64,000 bases of DNA from Vagococcus vulneris (GTDB taxonomy: Bacteria > Bacillota > Bacilli > Lactobacillales > Vagococcaceae), in the NCBI RefSeq assembly GCF_003950515.1, contig NZ_NGJS01000002.1:124001-188000 (forward strand), given 5' to 3'. The translations under genes and the position numbers were made by a program. This document shows positions 55,855 through 63,912 of this stretch, piece by piece; position 1 is the first letter of the stretch; each line of letters opens with the position of its first letter. The notes beneath the pieces were generated by a model. It was given only the letters and a program-made list of their open reading frames with translations, searched no databases and was not told the origin of the DNA.

Positions 55855-56493
55855 ATGTTATTAAACTACTATACCATAAAACAAGATGGTGAGTACGAAA
55901 TTGAGATTAAAAAATCTCGATTTATTTGCACGTTAAAACGTATTGAATCTGAAGCTGAAGCTAAAGAGGTTATCAATAAATTAAAAAAGATACACTGGAA
56001 AGCTGCCCACAACTGCTCTGCATTTGTTCTTGGCAACAATCAAGAAATCCAGCGTTCAAGTGATGATGGCGAACCTAGCGGGACTGCAGGAGTTCCAATG
56101 TTGGAAGTTTTAAAAGTTAAGCAACTTCACAATGTTTTAGCCGTTGTTACTCGATATTTTGGTGGTACAAAATTAGGTGCAGGCGGCTTAATTCGTGCCT
56201 ACGGTCAATCTGTTGCAGATGCCATTACGCACGTCGGTCTTGTAGAAGGAAAACTTCAGCAGGAAATATTGATAACTGTCGATTATCCGATTCACGGCAA
56301 ACTAGAGCACTTTCTGCAGCAAGAGAGCATAACAATTGCTGACACTCACTTTACAGATAAAGTAACAATCATCTGTAAAGTAGACGAGCAAGATATTGAG
56401 AGTTTTAAACAGGAAATTATCAACCTTTTGAGTAATCAGTGTCTTATCTCATCAGGTTCTATGAGCTACACAGAGTTGCCCTGCAATAATTAA
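55855..56493 (+). CDS. YigZ/IMPACT family protein
   Basis: The 212-residue protein has the UPF0029 N-terminal domain with SRFICTLKRIESEAEAKEVI and the hallmark RSSDDGEPSGTAGVPML, then TRYFGGTKLGAGGLIRAYG, followed by a ferredoxin-like C-terminal domain. YigZ proteins bind nucleic acids and are proposed to affect translation; the bacterial role is unsettled. GGAGGG selects the ATG at 55855. It is divergent from the lipoprotein gene with 39 bases between starts. Confidence 0.92.
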   Translation: MLLNYYTIKQDGEYEIEIKKSRFICTLKRIESEAEAKEVINKLKKIHWKAAHNCSAFVLGNNQEIQRSSDDGEPSGTAGVPMLEVLKVKQLHNVLAVVTRYFGGTKLGAGGLIRAYGQSVADAITHVGLVEGKLQQEILITVDYPIHGKLEHFLQQESITIADTHFTDKVTIICKVDEQDIESFKQEIINLLSNQCLISSGSMSYTELPCNN

Positions 56494-56525
56494 AACAGGC
56501 ACACCATCAAGGTGCCTGTTTTTTT
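56494..56525. terminator. Bidirectional terminator
   Basis: AAAACAGGCACC-type stem: ACAGGCAC and GTGCCTGT with flanking A and T runs. Confidence 0.8.
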
Positions 56526-57231
56526 ATTTCTCTAAATAAAATTCAAAGCGTTCTCCTACATACTGGCTACGCACATACTCAAACGGTTGCCCATTCTCTA
56601 AATAGGAAACTTGCCGCAAGCGTAAGACAGCATCACCTTTTTTTATATCTAAATATTCCGCAATGCGTTCAGAAGCTACTAACGCAGAAATTGTTTGTGC
56701 TGATTTGCCGATTTTTTTATTTTCCTTTTCAGTTAAAACATGATACAAAGATTTTGTGACTTCTTGTTTATCATATGCTGAAATTAGATCATAAGGAATA
56801 CTAGCTACCTCGAAACAAATCGGTATATCATCAGCATAGCGGATACGTTCCATTTTAATGATACTTGCATCTTTTTTTAAATCTAATTGTTCCATCTCGC
56901 TTGAACTGGGTTTCGTAACAAAATATGAGAGTGTTTTACTCGAAGGGTTTCCACCTTGTGCTCGAATAATATCAGAAAAACTTGTTGTACCGGTCATTGT
57001 CTCTTTAACCTTTTTTCGAGCAACGTAAGTTCCAGAACCTACTTTGCGTTCAAGAATTCCTTCATCAGCTAATGTTTGTATAGCTTGTCGCAGTGTCATT
57101 CGACTTACATTAAATGTTTCGGATAGTTCTCTTTCAGAAGGCAGACGATCACCAATACACCATTTTCCCTCTTCAATCTCCGTTTTTATTTGATCATGGA
57201 TTTTTAAATACACAGGTAATTTTGACACCAT
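56524..57231 (-). CDS. GntR-family regulator with UTRA domain
   Basis: The 235-residue protein has an N-terminal winged helix (PVYLKIHDQIKTEIEEGKW and LPSERELSETFNVSRMTLRQ) and a C-terminal UTRA ligand-binding domain ending QPFEYVRSQYVGERFEFYLEK. HutC/GntR-type proteins of this kind usually sense a sugar phosphate or similar metabolite. No sugar gene is adjacent, so the target is unknown; the large activase gene is the nearest same-strand neighbour, ending 77 bases upstream. ATG 57231 is chosen by conserved start and spacing from GAGGG. Confidence 0.9.
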   Translation of the reverse strand: MVSKLPVYLKIHDQIKTEIEEGKWCIGDRLPSERELSETFNVSRMTLRQAIQTLADEGILERKVGSGTYVARKKVKETMTGTTSFSDIIRAQGGNPSSKTLSYFVTKPSSSEMEQLDLKKDASIIKMERIRYADDIPICFEVASIPYDLISAYDKQEVTKSLYHVLTEKENKKIGKSAQTISALVASERIAEYLDIKKGDAVLRLRQVSYLENGQPFEYVRSQYVGERFEFYLEK

Positions 57232-57319
57232 TTGCAAACACACCCTCTCGCATTTTTCCCTTACATTATAACTGGTATAGACAAAGGTTACAACAAGATT
57301 CTATATTTGGCTCGATTCA

Positions 57320-60300
57320 TCAAAAAGATTGAACGGTTTGGTCTAAGTTTTTTTCAGCAGTCGCTAATAAAAGACGGATCCGATTTAATTGATTAACAAC
57401 CGACACTCCTGGGTCATAGTCAATTGCTGCAATATTAGCATGGGGATACTGATGTCTCAGTTCTTTCATGACACCTTTTCCTACTACATGATTCGGTAAG
57501 CAGCCGAATGGTTGCAAACAAATAATATTTGGTACATCGTGTTTTAATAAATCAATCATTTCGCCCGTCAAAAACCAACCTTCACCAGTCTGATTACCAA
57601 TAGATAATATTTTTCCAGCATCATTTGCCAAATCATGAATAGAAGAAATATGACTAAATCGATTTGATTTTTTTAAAGCGTTATTCATTGGCTTTTCACA
57701 AAACTCAATTAGTTTAATAGCAAATTCTGACAACCATTTTGACTTTTTACTAAAACCTAAATTATCATATTTCCATATAGCATTATATAAAGAGTAATTC
57801 ATAAATCCAATAATACCAGGCACCACAGCTTCAGCACCTTCTTCTTCTAAAATACTAACAATATCATTATTTGCAGTCGGCGAATACTTCACTAAAATTT
57901 CACCAACGACACCAACTTTTGGTTTTACTTGATCTATTAAAGGAATACAATCAAATTCTGAAATTATCTGTTTCATATGTTTTTTAAATAAATAAAACGA
58001 ACCAATCTGGACACTGCGCTGAACTTTTGTAATCCATCGATTATGCAAATCGTTGACTGACCCTTTTTTAAGTTCGTACGGGCGAGTCCGGTAGACCAAT
58101 TTTTCAAACAGATCTCCATATAAAAATGCTATTGCAGCACGCTTCATTAGAGGAATGCTTAATTTAAAGCCTGGATTAGTCTCAACACCTTGATTTCCCA
58201 GAGAGATTGACACTACAGGAACTTGATCGAATCCAGCATCTGAGAGTGCCTTGCGCAGTAAAGGTATATAATTCGTCGCACGGCATCCACCGCCTGTTTG
58301 TGTTAACATGACGCTAGTATTATTAATATCATATTTACCTGATTGTAATGCCTCAACAAGCTGGCCGATTGAAATAATTGCCGGATAACACGCGTCATTG
58401 TTTACATATCTTAAGCCAACGTCAATGGCTGTTTTATCTTGACTAGGCAAACAGACGACATTATATCCGCTAGCTTTTAATGCTGTGTCGACAAGCCCCT
58501 CTTGATGAATAGGGCTCAACATTGGTAAAAGCAGTGTATGATTTTTTCGCATCTCTTTAGTAAAGGTCGGCACTTTTACTGATTCGCACATTTTTGCAGG
58601 ACTAACATTATTTTTTTCTCTTTCAGAAATTGCTGATTTTAATGAACGCAATCTAATCCGAACAGCCCCTAAATTTGACCCTTCATCAATTTTTAATACC
58701 GTATAAATCCGTCCATACTGCTCCATAATTTCTTCCACTTGGTCTGTTGTAACCGCATCTAATCCACATCCAAATGAATTTAATTGGACTAACTCTAAAT
58801 TGGGAATCTTTGCAACAAGCCTAGCTGCCGCATACAATCTTGAATGGTAAACCCATTGATTCACAACACGTAAATTTTCAATGTTTCCAAGATGGCAGAT
58901 ACTATCTTCTGTCAATACATGGAATCCTTCTTGCGTAATAATATTAGCGATACCATGATTAATTTCAGGATCGATATGATACGGTCTGCCGGAAAGTACA
59001 ATTGCTTTTTGATTTGTCTTTTGTATTTTCTCAAGCAATTTTTCTCCTCGTTTTTGTAACCCTTCTTTAAAGGAATTCATTTCCGCATAGCCCTGTTCTA
59101 CAGCTGTTCTGATCTGTTCAATGGTAAAATTAAAATCAGAAAAACACTGTACCAGCTGCTCAACTACTGATTCAGAATCTGCTAAATTCAGATATGGGTT
59201 GCGATAATCAACAAGTCCTTGACGAACGTCATCCATATTGTTTTTGATAACATCCGAATAACTTTGAACTATCGGACAATTAAAATGATTATCTGCATGG
59301 CTATCTTCAACACGCTCGTAGACGACACCTGGATAAAAAATAATATCAACGTGTTCTTTAATTAATTCTGAAATATGCCCATGAACTAATTTAGCAGGAT
59401 AACAAACAGTGTCGCTAGGAATTGTTTCTATGCCTTCTTCATATATTGCTTTAGTTGAATTTGGCGATAGTACGACTCGGAATCCTAAATTAGTAAATAT
59501 TGTATGCCACATTGGATAATTCTCATACATATTAAGAACTCTAGGTATTCCGATTGAACCATTCTCAGCCTTTTCCTTCTTAAGCGACCGGTATTTAAAC
59601 AATTTTCGATATTTATAATCAACTAAATTTTCCCGACGTGCATCTCTATTTATCTTCTGTTCAGCTCCTCGTTCACATCGATTTCCTGTAATATATTTAC
59701 GGCCATCAGAAAACCATGTAACCGTTAATGCACAATTATTCTCACAAAGTCCACAATGTGTAAATTCTTTACGGGCAGATAAAGCGTCCATTTCTTCAGA
59801 CGTTAATACAGAACTTTCTTCATCAGATAATTGATAGTTTTCTTGGGCAATAAGAGCAGCGCCATATGCCCCCATTAATCCAGCAATATTTGGTCTTATC
59901 ACCTCTCGACCGCTAATCAATTCAAAGGCCCGCAAAACGGCTTCATTGTAAAAGGTGCCTCCCTGACAAACAATAGTTTGTCCTAATTCTTCTGAGTCAC
60001 GCATTTTAATCACTTTAAACAGTGCATTTTTAATCACTGAATATGCTAAACCAGCAGAAATATCTCCAGGTAATGCTCCTTCTTTTTGCACTTGCCTTAC
60101 TTTAGAGTTCATAAAAACAGTACATCGCGAACCTAAGTCAACCGGTGTTTTTGATGCGACTGCCGCTTCAGCAAAATCATTGATTGAAAAATTTAAACTT
60201 TTCGCAAAAGTTTCCAAAAAGGAACCACATCCTGATGAACAAGCTTCATTAAGCTGAATTGATGATAATGACTTATTTTTGATCGTCATTGCTTTCATGT

Positions 60301-61570
60301 CTTGACCGCCAATATCTAAAATGAAATCAACATCAGGTGCAAAAAATCGAGCAGCTTTATAATGAGCCATTGTTTCTACTTCACCTAAATCAATATTTAA
60401 AGCATGCTTTATAAGATGCTCGCCATAACCGGTTACAGTTGTTTTTGCTACATAGGCATTAACTGGTAATTGACGATAAATATCTTGCATAATAGTTATT
60501 GTTTTCTCTAATGGTTGACCTTCATTATTTCCATAGAATTGATACAAAAGTTGTGAGTTATCTCCAATAACACAAATTTTTGTAGTCGTTGAACCTGCAT
60601 CTATGCCAATAAAGACCGGTCCACAATAATCCAAAAAATTCCGTTCGGTTACTTTTGCACGCTGATGTCTATCTCTAAATTCAATCAGCTCTTGCTGATT
60701 ATTAAATAACGGAGGTAATGTATTACCTATTGTTGTTTGCTCGTTAGTCTCCACAACTAACTTATCCATCAAATCATCTAACGATATCAACTCATTTTCC
60801 TTTATAGATAATGCAGCTCCTAACGCTACAAACAATTGAGGATTTTCTGGAAAAATCACTTGATTAACGGATAATTCCAAAGTATCAATAAACCGACTCC
60901 GTAATTCGCTCATAAAAAAAAGTGGGCCTCCAAGAAAAGCAACATTACCTTTAATTTTTCTGCCAGAAGCTAAACCAGCAATTGTTTGGTTAACAACAGC
61001 CTGAAAAACACTAGCTGCAATATCTTCTCTACGCGCTCCTTCGTTAATCAAAGGTTGAATATCTGTTTTAGCAAAAACACCACATCTAGAAGCAATCGGA
61101 TAAATTGTTTGATGATTTTTAGCCAGTTCGTTTAACCCTGCTGCATCAGTTTGAAGCAAACTTGCCATTTGATCAATAAACGCTCCGGTTCCACCCGCAC
61201 AACTACCGTTCATGCGCTGTTCTAATGACCCCTCAAAAAAAGTTATCTTTGCATCTTCACCGCCCAGTTCGATAGCAACGTCTGTCTCAGGAATTATCTC
61301 CTCAATTGCTCTAGTACCGGCAATTACTTCTTGGACAAACGGAATACCTAAAGAGTCCGATAAACCCATTCCGCCTGAACCCGTGATCATACATACCATA
61401 GTATTTATATTTGGTAACTCAATTCTTATTTGTCTCAGAACCTTTAAAAATGCGCCTTTTATATCAGAAAAATGACGCTCATAAGTTGAATAAAGTATTT
61501 TCCCTTCATGATCTAATACAATACATTTGATAGTTGTTGAACCGACATCTATACCTAATCGAATAATCAT
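57320..61570 (-). CDS. Giant 2-hydroxyacyl-CoA dehydratase activator-like protein (double ASKHA ATPase plus DUF2229 and HgdB-like parts)
   Basis: The 1416-residue cytoplasmic protein begins with an ASKHA ATPase of the BadF/BcrA type (RLGIDVGSTTIKCIVLD, IELGGEDAKITFF) and MNGSCAGGTGAFID, whose cysteine should bind a [4Fe-4S] cluster. A second copy follows from about 312 (GIDAGSTTTKICVIGD, ILDIGGQDMKAM, EACSSGCGSFLETF). Then come a CGLCENNC cysteine cluster, a DUF2229 region (PRVLNMYENYPMWHTIFTNL) and a C-terminal part with SGRPYHIDPEINHG and TQTGGGCRATNY. Relatives pass electrons with ATP hydrolysis to dehydratases or double-cubane proteins. No dehydratase genes are nearby. ATG 61570 has a GGGAG site. 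Confidence 0.85.
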   Translation of the reverse strand: MIIRLGIDVGSTTIKCIVLDHEGKILYSTYERHFSDIKGAFLKVLRQIRIELPNINTMVCMITGSGGMGLSDSLGIPFVQEVIAGTRAIEEIIPETDVAIELGGEDAKITFFEGSLEQRMNGSCAGGTGAFIDQMASLLQTDAAGLNELAKNHQTIYPIASRCGVFAKTDIQPLINEGARREDIAASVFQAVVNQTIAGLASGRKIKGNVAFLGGPLFFMSELRSRFIDTLELSVNQVIFPENPQLFVALGAALSIKENELISLDDLMDKLVVETNEQTTIGNTLPPLFNNQQELIEFRDRHQRAKVTERNFLDYCGPVFIGIDAGSTTTKICVIGDNSQLLYQFYGNNEGQPLEKTITIMQDIYRQLPVNAYVAKTTVTGYGEHLIKHALNIDLGEVETMAHYKAARFFAPDVDFILDIGGQDMKAMTIKNKSLSSIQLNEACSSGCGSFLETFAKSLNFSINDFAEAAVASKTPVDLGSRCTVFMNSKVRQVQKEGALPGDISAGLAYSVIKNALFKVIKMRDSEELGQTIVCQGGTFYNEAVLRAFELISGREVIRPNIAGLMGAYGAALIAQENYQLSDEESSVLTSEEMDALSARKEFTHCGLCENNCALTVTWFSDGRKYITGNRCERGAEQKINRDARRENLVDYKYRKLFKYRSLKKEKAENGSIGIPRVLNMYENYPMWHTIFTNLGFRVVLSPNSTKAIYEEGIETIPSDTVCYPAKLVHGHISELIKEHVDIIFYPGVVYERVEDSHADNHFNCPIVQSYSDVIKNNMDDVRQGLVDYRNPYLNLADSESVVEQLVQCFSDFNFTIEQIRTAVEQGYAEMNSFKEGLQKRGEKLLEKIQKTNQKAIVLSGRPYHIDPEINHGIANIITQEGFHVLTEDSICHLGNIENLRVVNQWVYHSRLYAAARLVAKIPNLELVQLNSFGCGLDAVTTDQVEEIMEQYGRIYTVLKIDEGSNLGAVRIRLRSLKSAISEREKNNVSPAKMCESVKVPTFTKEMRKNHTLLLPMLSPIHQEGLVDTALKASGYNVVCLPSQDKTAIDVGLRYVNNDACYPAIISIGQLVEALQSGKYDINNTSVMLTQTGGGCRATNYIPLLRKALSDAGFDQVPVVSISLGNQGVETNPGFKLSIPLMKRAAIAFLYGDLFEKLVYRTRPYELKKGSVNDLHNRWITKVQRSVQIGSFYLFKKHMKQIISEFDCIPLIDQVKPKVGVVGEILVKYSPTANNDIVSILEEEGAEAVVPGIIGFMNYSLYNAIWKYDNLGFSKKSKWLSEFAIKLIEFCEKPMNNALKKSNRFSHISSIHDLANDAGKILSIGNQTGEGWFLTGEMIDLLKHDVPNIICLQPFGCLPNHVVGKGVMKELRHQYPHANIAAIDYDPGVSVVNQLNRIRLLLATAEKNLDQTVQSF

Positions 61571-61586
61571 TCTCTTCGTCTCCCAA

Positions 61587-61616
61587 ATTATCAACACCTT
61601 GTTGAATAACTTACAA
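61587..61616 (-). promoter_or_regulatory. Promoter of the activase gene
   Basis: Minus-strand TTGTAA, 18-base spacer, GATAAT, about 20 bases before the ATG. A TCAACA-CCT-TGTTGA inverted repeat (61591-61605) lies in the spacer and is a candidate operator. Confidence 0.45.
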
Positions 61617-61631
61617 AGTGTTTGATATACT
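61602..61631 (+). promoter_or_regulatory. Promoter of the TetR gene
   Basis: TTGAAT, 18-base spacer, TATACT, overlapping the divergent activase promoter. Confidence 0.45.
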
Positions 61632-61701
61632 ATATATATACTTATTTTATGCTTACAGAAAATATTTTCAATCATCAATACACCCACATTTGTGATTTAA
61701 G

Positions 61702-61724
61702 CAACAATCATTGTACATTTGTTG
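61702..61724. promoter_or_regulatory. Inverted repeat upstream of the TetR gene
   Basis: CAACAA and TTGTTG flank an inner ACAATCATTGT palindrome in the TetR leader; a candidate operator for autoregulation. Confidence 0.35.
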
Positions 61725-61744
61725 GTTTTAGGAGGGATTTTTTT

Positions 61745-62350
61745 ATGAAAAAACCAGATTTACGCGTCATTCGGACAAAAAAGATGATTATCGACTCCTT
61801 TCTCTCACTTGTTAGTGAGAAAGGCTACGAAGCCGTTACCATTCAAGATATTGCAAACTCAGCAATGATTAACCGCGCTACTTTTTATGCACACTTTAAA
61901 GATAAACCCGATTTGTATGATTTCATTATGGAATTTGCTGTCTCTAATTTGAGTGTCATTCTTGATTCAAAAAAGATCAGCAATTCTCAACTAATCCATA
62001 TTAAAGACATTGAACAAACACTGACCACTATTTTTACATTAATCAAGGAAAAACAGGAATTTTTTATTATTCTGACAGAGGGCAGTTCAAGCGAATTATT
62101 TCGAAAAAAAATTATTGATATTCTTGCAAAACAATATGAGGAAACATTTTCTAAATTACGAATAACTGAAAATGATATTGATGTTCCTATCAGCTTTATT
62201 ATTGAATACATGACTTCTATTTTTATCGGTACGGTTCATTGGTGGGTTACTACTGATTCGGAATTTCAGCCAAGTCAGATGGCACGCTTAGTGATAAAAC
62301 TTGTAGGTAATGGGCACCTAACTGTTTTAGGTATTGATGTCATTGATTAA
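61745..62350 (+). CDS. TetR/AcrR family transcriptional regulator
   Basis: The 201-residue protein has an N-terminal TetR helix-turn-helix: RVIRTKKMIIDSFLSLVSEK, then YEAVTIQDIANSAMINRATF and YAHFKDKPDLYDF. The C-terminal helical domain is of the dihydroxyacetone-kinase-regulator type (IEYMTSIFIGTVHWWV). AGGAGGG supports ATG 61745. It is divergent from the giant activase gene with overlapping promoters, which makes that gene the obvious target. The ligand is unknown. Confidence 0.9.
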   Translation: MKKPDLRVIRTKKMIIDSFLSLVSEKGYEAVTIQDIANSAMINRATFYAHFKDKPDLYDFIMEFAVSNLSVILDSKKISNSQLIHIKDIEQTLTTIFTLIKEKQEFFIILTEGSSSELFRKKIIDILAKQYEETFSKLRITENDIDVPISFIIEYMTSIFIGTVHWWVTTDSEFQPSQMARLVIKLVGNGHLTVLGIDVID

Positions 62351-62353
62351 AAT

Positions 62354-62384
62354 AAAAAAGACCTTCTTTTGTGAAGGTCTTTTT
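62354..62384. terminator. Bidirectional terminator
   Basis: AAAAAGACCTTC, TTTTGT loop, GAAGGTCTTTTT. It touches the stop codon of the small minus-strand gene. Confidence 0.85.
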
Positions 62385-62562
62385 AATATAACTTAGAATG
62401 CCATTTACGCGTGTTGCTTTTTAAATCTCTTAAAAATGGATGTTTGTTCGGCTTCATTACGACACCATTAGATTTTAAATTATCTAAATTCGTAGCACCT
62501 TTAATGACACTTGTATAATGCATCAATTGGTCTCTCAATTTTATTGTTGTATCTTGCATCAT
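62383..62562 (-). CDS. Small basic hypothetical protein (59 aa)
   Basis: The frame starts at ATG 62562 (a second ATG follows directly) nine bases after GGAGG and ends at 62383. The product MMQDTTIKLRDQLMHYTSVI continues with KGATNLDNLKSNGV and ends LRDLKSNTRKWHSKLY. It is basic at the C-terminus, soluble, and without cysteines. A TATAAT lies upstream within AT-rich sequence and a terminator follows. The strong ribosome site and terminator make it likely real; I do not recognise the family. Confidence 0.6.
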   Translation of the reverse strand: MMQDTTIKLRDQLMHYTSVIKGATNLDNLKSNGVVMKPNKHPFLRDLKSNTRKWHSKLY

Positions 62563-62619
62563 ATCCAGATTCCTCCCAATAAAATAATTATCCTATTATT
62601 ATAATACCATAAAAAAACT

Positions 62620-62645
62620 AAAAAACTACACCAAATTGATGTAGT
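62620..62645 (-). terminator. Terminator of the tRNA operon
   Basis: Minus-strand ACTACATCAATT and GGTGTAGT, followed by TTTTTTAGTTTTTTT. Confidence 0.75.
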
Positions 62646-62655
62646 CAATGCGTAA

Positions 62656-62727
62656 CTGGGCTAGCTGGATTCGAACCAACGAGTGACGGAGTCAAAGTCC
62701 GTTGCCTTACCGCTTGGCTATAGCCCA
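62656..62727 (-). tRNA. tRNA-Gln (anticodon UUG)
   Basis: A 72-base cloverleaf with acceptor TGGGCTA/TAGCCCA, D arm with AAGCGGTAAGGC, anticodon loop centred on TTG, T loop GGTTCGAATCC. CCA is not encoded. It follows tRNA-Tyr by seven bases. Confidence 0.95.
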
Positions 62728-62734
62728 ATAGATA

Positions 62735-62815
62735 TGGAGGGAGGCAGATTCGAACTGCCGAACCCAAAGGAGCGGATTTACAGTCCGCCGCGTTTAGCCA
62801 CTTCGCTATCCCTCC
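62735..62815 (-). tRNA. tRNA-Tyr (anticodon GUA)
   Basis: An 81-base class II tRNA with acceptor GGAGGGA/TCCCTCC, anticodon loop CTGTAAA (GTA), a long variable arm, and T loop AGTTCGAATCT. CCA is not encoded. Confidence 0.95.
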
Positions 62816-62857
62816 AGAATCAAGGTTAGATTATTTAATTCTCAACCCGACCTCAAT

Positions 62858-62886
62858 ATAATACCTAAAATTTCAGAAAATTGCAA
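62858..62886 (-). promoter_or_regulatory. tRNA-Tyr/tRNA-Gln promoter
   Basis: Minus-strand TTGCAA, 17-base spacer, TATTAT, about 40 bases before tRNA-Tyr. Confidence 0.7.
62868..62882. promoter_or_regulatory. CodY-box-like sequence inside the tRNA promoter spacer
   Basis: AAATTTCAGAAAATT matches 14 of 15 positions of the CodY consensus AATTTTCWGAAAATT. It sits between the -35 and -10 of the tRNA promoter. Chance matches are not rare in AT-rich DNA. Confidence 0.35.
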
Positions 62887-62905
62887 CTTTTTTTTTAGAT
62901 TAATT

Positions 62906-63136
62906 TTAATTATGTAAATTCCAATATTTTATTAATTCCTCGCATGCATCATCCACTGATTTTGTTGTCACCTTATAAGATGACTCACCAATTGCTTGAT
63001 ACTTACTTTCGCCAACAGGTTCAATGGTTCCGATAACTTTTTTGCCTGCAACTAATTGATAGCAAGTTATTACTTCACCGTCTTTTTGTTTAGTAATCTC
63101 ATTTAATTCGACTTCAATATCTTTATTTTTTTTCAC
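62906..63136 (-). CDS. DUF2969 family protein
   Basis: The 76-residue protein reads KKNKDIEVELNEITKQKDGE, then VITCYQLVAGKKVIGTIEP and a helical end VDDACEELIKYWNLHN. It matches the small DUF2969 family of Lactobacillales, whose function is unknown. The start is GTG at 63136, nine bases after AGAAGGGA; earlier in-frame starts overlap the operator-like sequence. Its promoter carries a palindrome shared with the metal ATPase promoter. Confidence 0.82.
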   Translation of the reverse strand: MKKNKDIEVELNEITKQKDGEVITCYQLVAGKKVIGTIEPVGESKYQAIGESSYKVTTKSVDDACEELIKYWNLHN

Positions 63137-63158
63137 ATCTATACATCCCTTCTTTATC

Positions 63159-63173
63159 ATTCTCATTGAGAAT
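63159..63173. promoter_or_regulatory. Perfect palindrome on the DUF2969 promoter (Fur-like)
   Basis: ATTCTCATTGAGAAT is a 7-1-7 perfect inverted repeat that overlaps the -10. With flanking bases it forms CTTTATCATTCTCATTGA (63152-63169), identical to 7786-7803 upstream of the P1B-4 ATPase gene. Confidence 0.55.
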
Positions 63174-63197
63174 AGCATAATTCAGATTATTTGTTAA
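63169..63197 (-). promoter_or_regulatory. DUF2969 promoter
   Basis: Minus-strand TTAACA, 17-base spacer, TATTCT; the -10 lies in the palindrome. Confidence 0.5.
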
Positions 63198-63207
63198 GCA
63201 CCTGAAC

Positions 63208-63241
63208 AAATAAAAAAGATGCCTTTCAGCACCTCTTCCTT
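63208..63241 (-). terminator. Terminator after the CBS-domain gene
   Basis: Minus-strand AAGAGGTGC and GCATCTTTT (two G-U pairs) followed by T residues. Confidence 0.65.
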
Positions 63242-63257
63242 GATTAGGTTAACATTA

Positions 63258-63908
63258 TTACTTCGGATTTGTTTTAACAATCGACAAAACATGATACCCT
63301 TGTGCTTCTATCAATTCTTTAATCTTTGTTTGGTCAGTTGATGTTGTTTGAAAAACAATAATCGGTGATACTTCTTTTCGATAAACAATAACTTGAATAA
63401 TGCTTATCTTGTTATCAGAAAAAGTTTGTGTCAATTTAGCTAAAATGCCAGCTTGATCTTGGTCAACTTTCACAGTAATTCTCATTCCTGTTTCATTATA
63501 ACCGGTCACATTAAGAAAGGCATCAAAAATATCATTATTAGTAATGATTCCGATAACTTCTCCCGTCTCAGCTGTAACAGGAAGTACACCAATATTATTT
63601 TTGCGCATCAGATAAATACCATCTTCTAATAGAGCATTTTCTTCTACTATTTTAACATCAGTAATCATTACATCAGACACAATTGTTTTATTTAATAAGT
63701 AGTTCAACTCATAAACACTTAAACTTGTTACTTTTGAAGGCAGTGCTTCTTGAATCGTTCCTTCAGTCAGCAAACCAACTAATTGTCCATTAACGATAAC
63801 TGGTAATCGATGAATTTTTTGCTCTTTCATTAAATCAATAGCATCAAAAATTTTTGCCTCTGGTTCTATAGAAATAATCGGTGTTGTCATAAAATCTTTT
63901 ATAAACAT
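63258..63908 (-). CDS. AcuB-like protein with two CBS domains and an ACT domain
   Basis: The 216-residue protein begins MFIKDFMTTPIISIEPEAKIFDAIDLMKEQKIHRLPVV-like, the first CBS motif, has a second CBS motif (VSDVMITDVKIVEENALLEDGI, then IGVLPV) and a C-terminal ACT domain (GMRITVKVDQDQAGILAKLTQTF). CBS pairs bind adenine nucleotides and ACT domains bind amino acids. Sitting directly after livF, it may sense branched-chain amino acids for the transporter or a related path, which is inference. GGAGGG precedes the ATG. Confidence 0.88.
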   Translation of the reverse strand: MFIKDFMTTPIISIEPEAKIFDAIDLMKEQKIHRLPVIVNGQLVGLLTEGTIQEALPSKVTSLSVYELNYLLNKTIVSDVMITDVKIVEENALLEDGIYLMRKNNIGVLPVTAETGEVIGIITNNDIFDAFLNVTGYNETGMRITVKVDQDQAGILAKLTQTFSDNKISIIQVIVYRKEVSPIIVFQTTSTDQTKIKELIEAQGYHVLSIVKTNPK

Positions 63909-63912
63909 AAAT

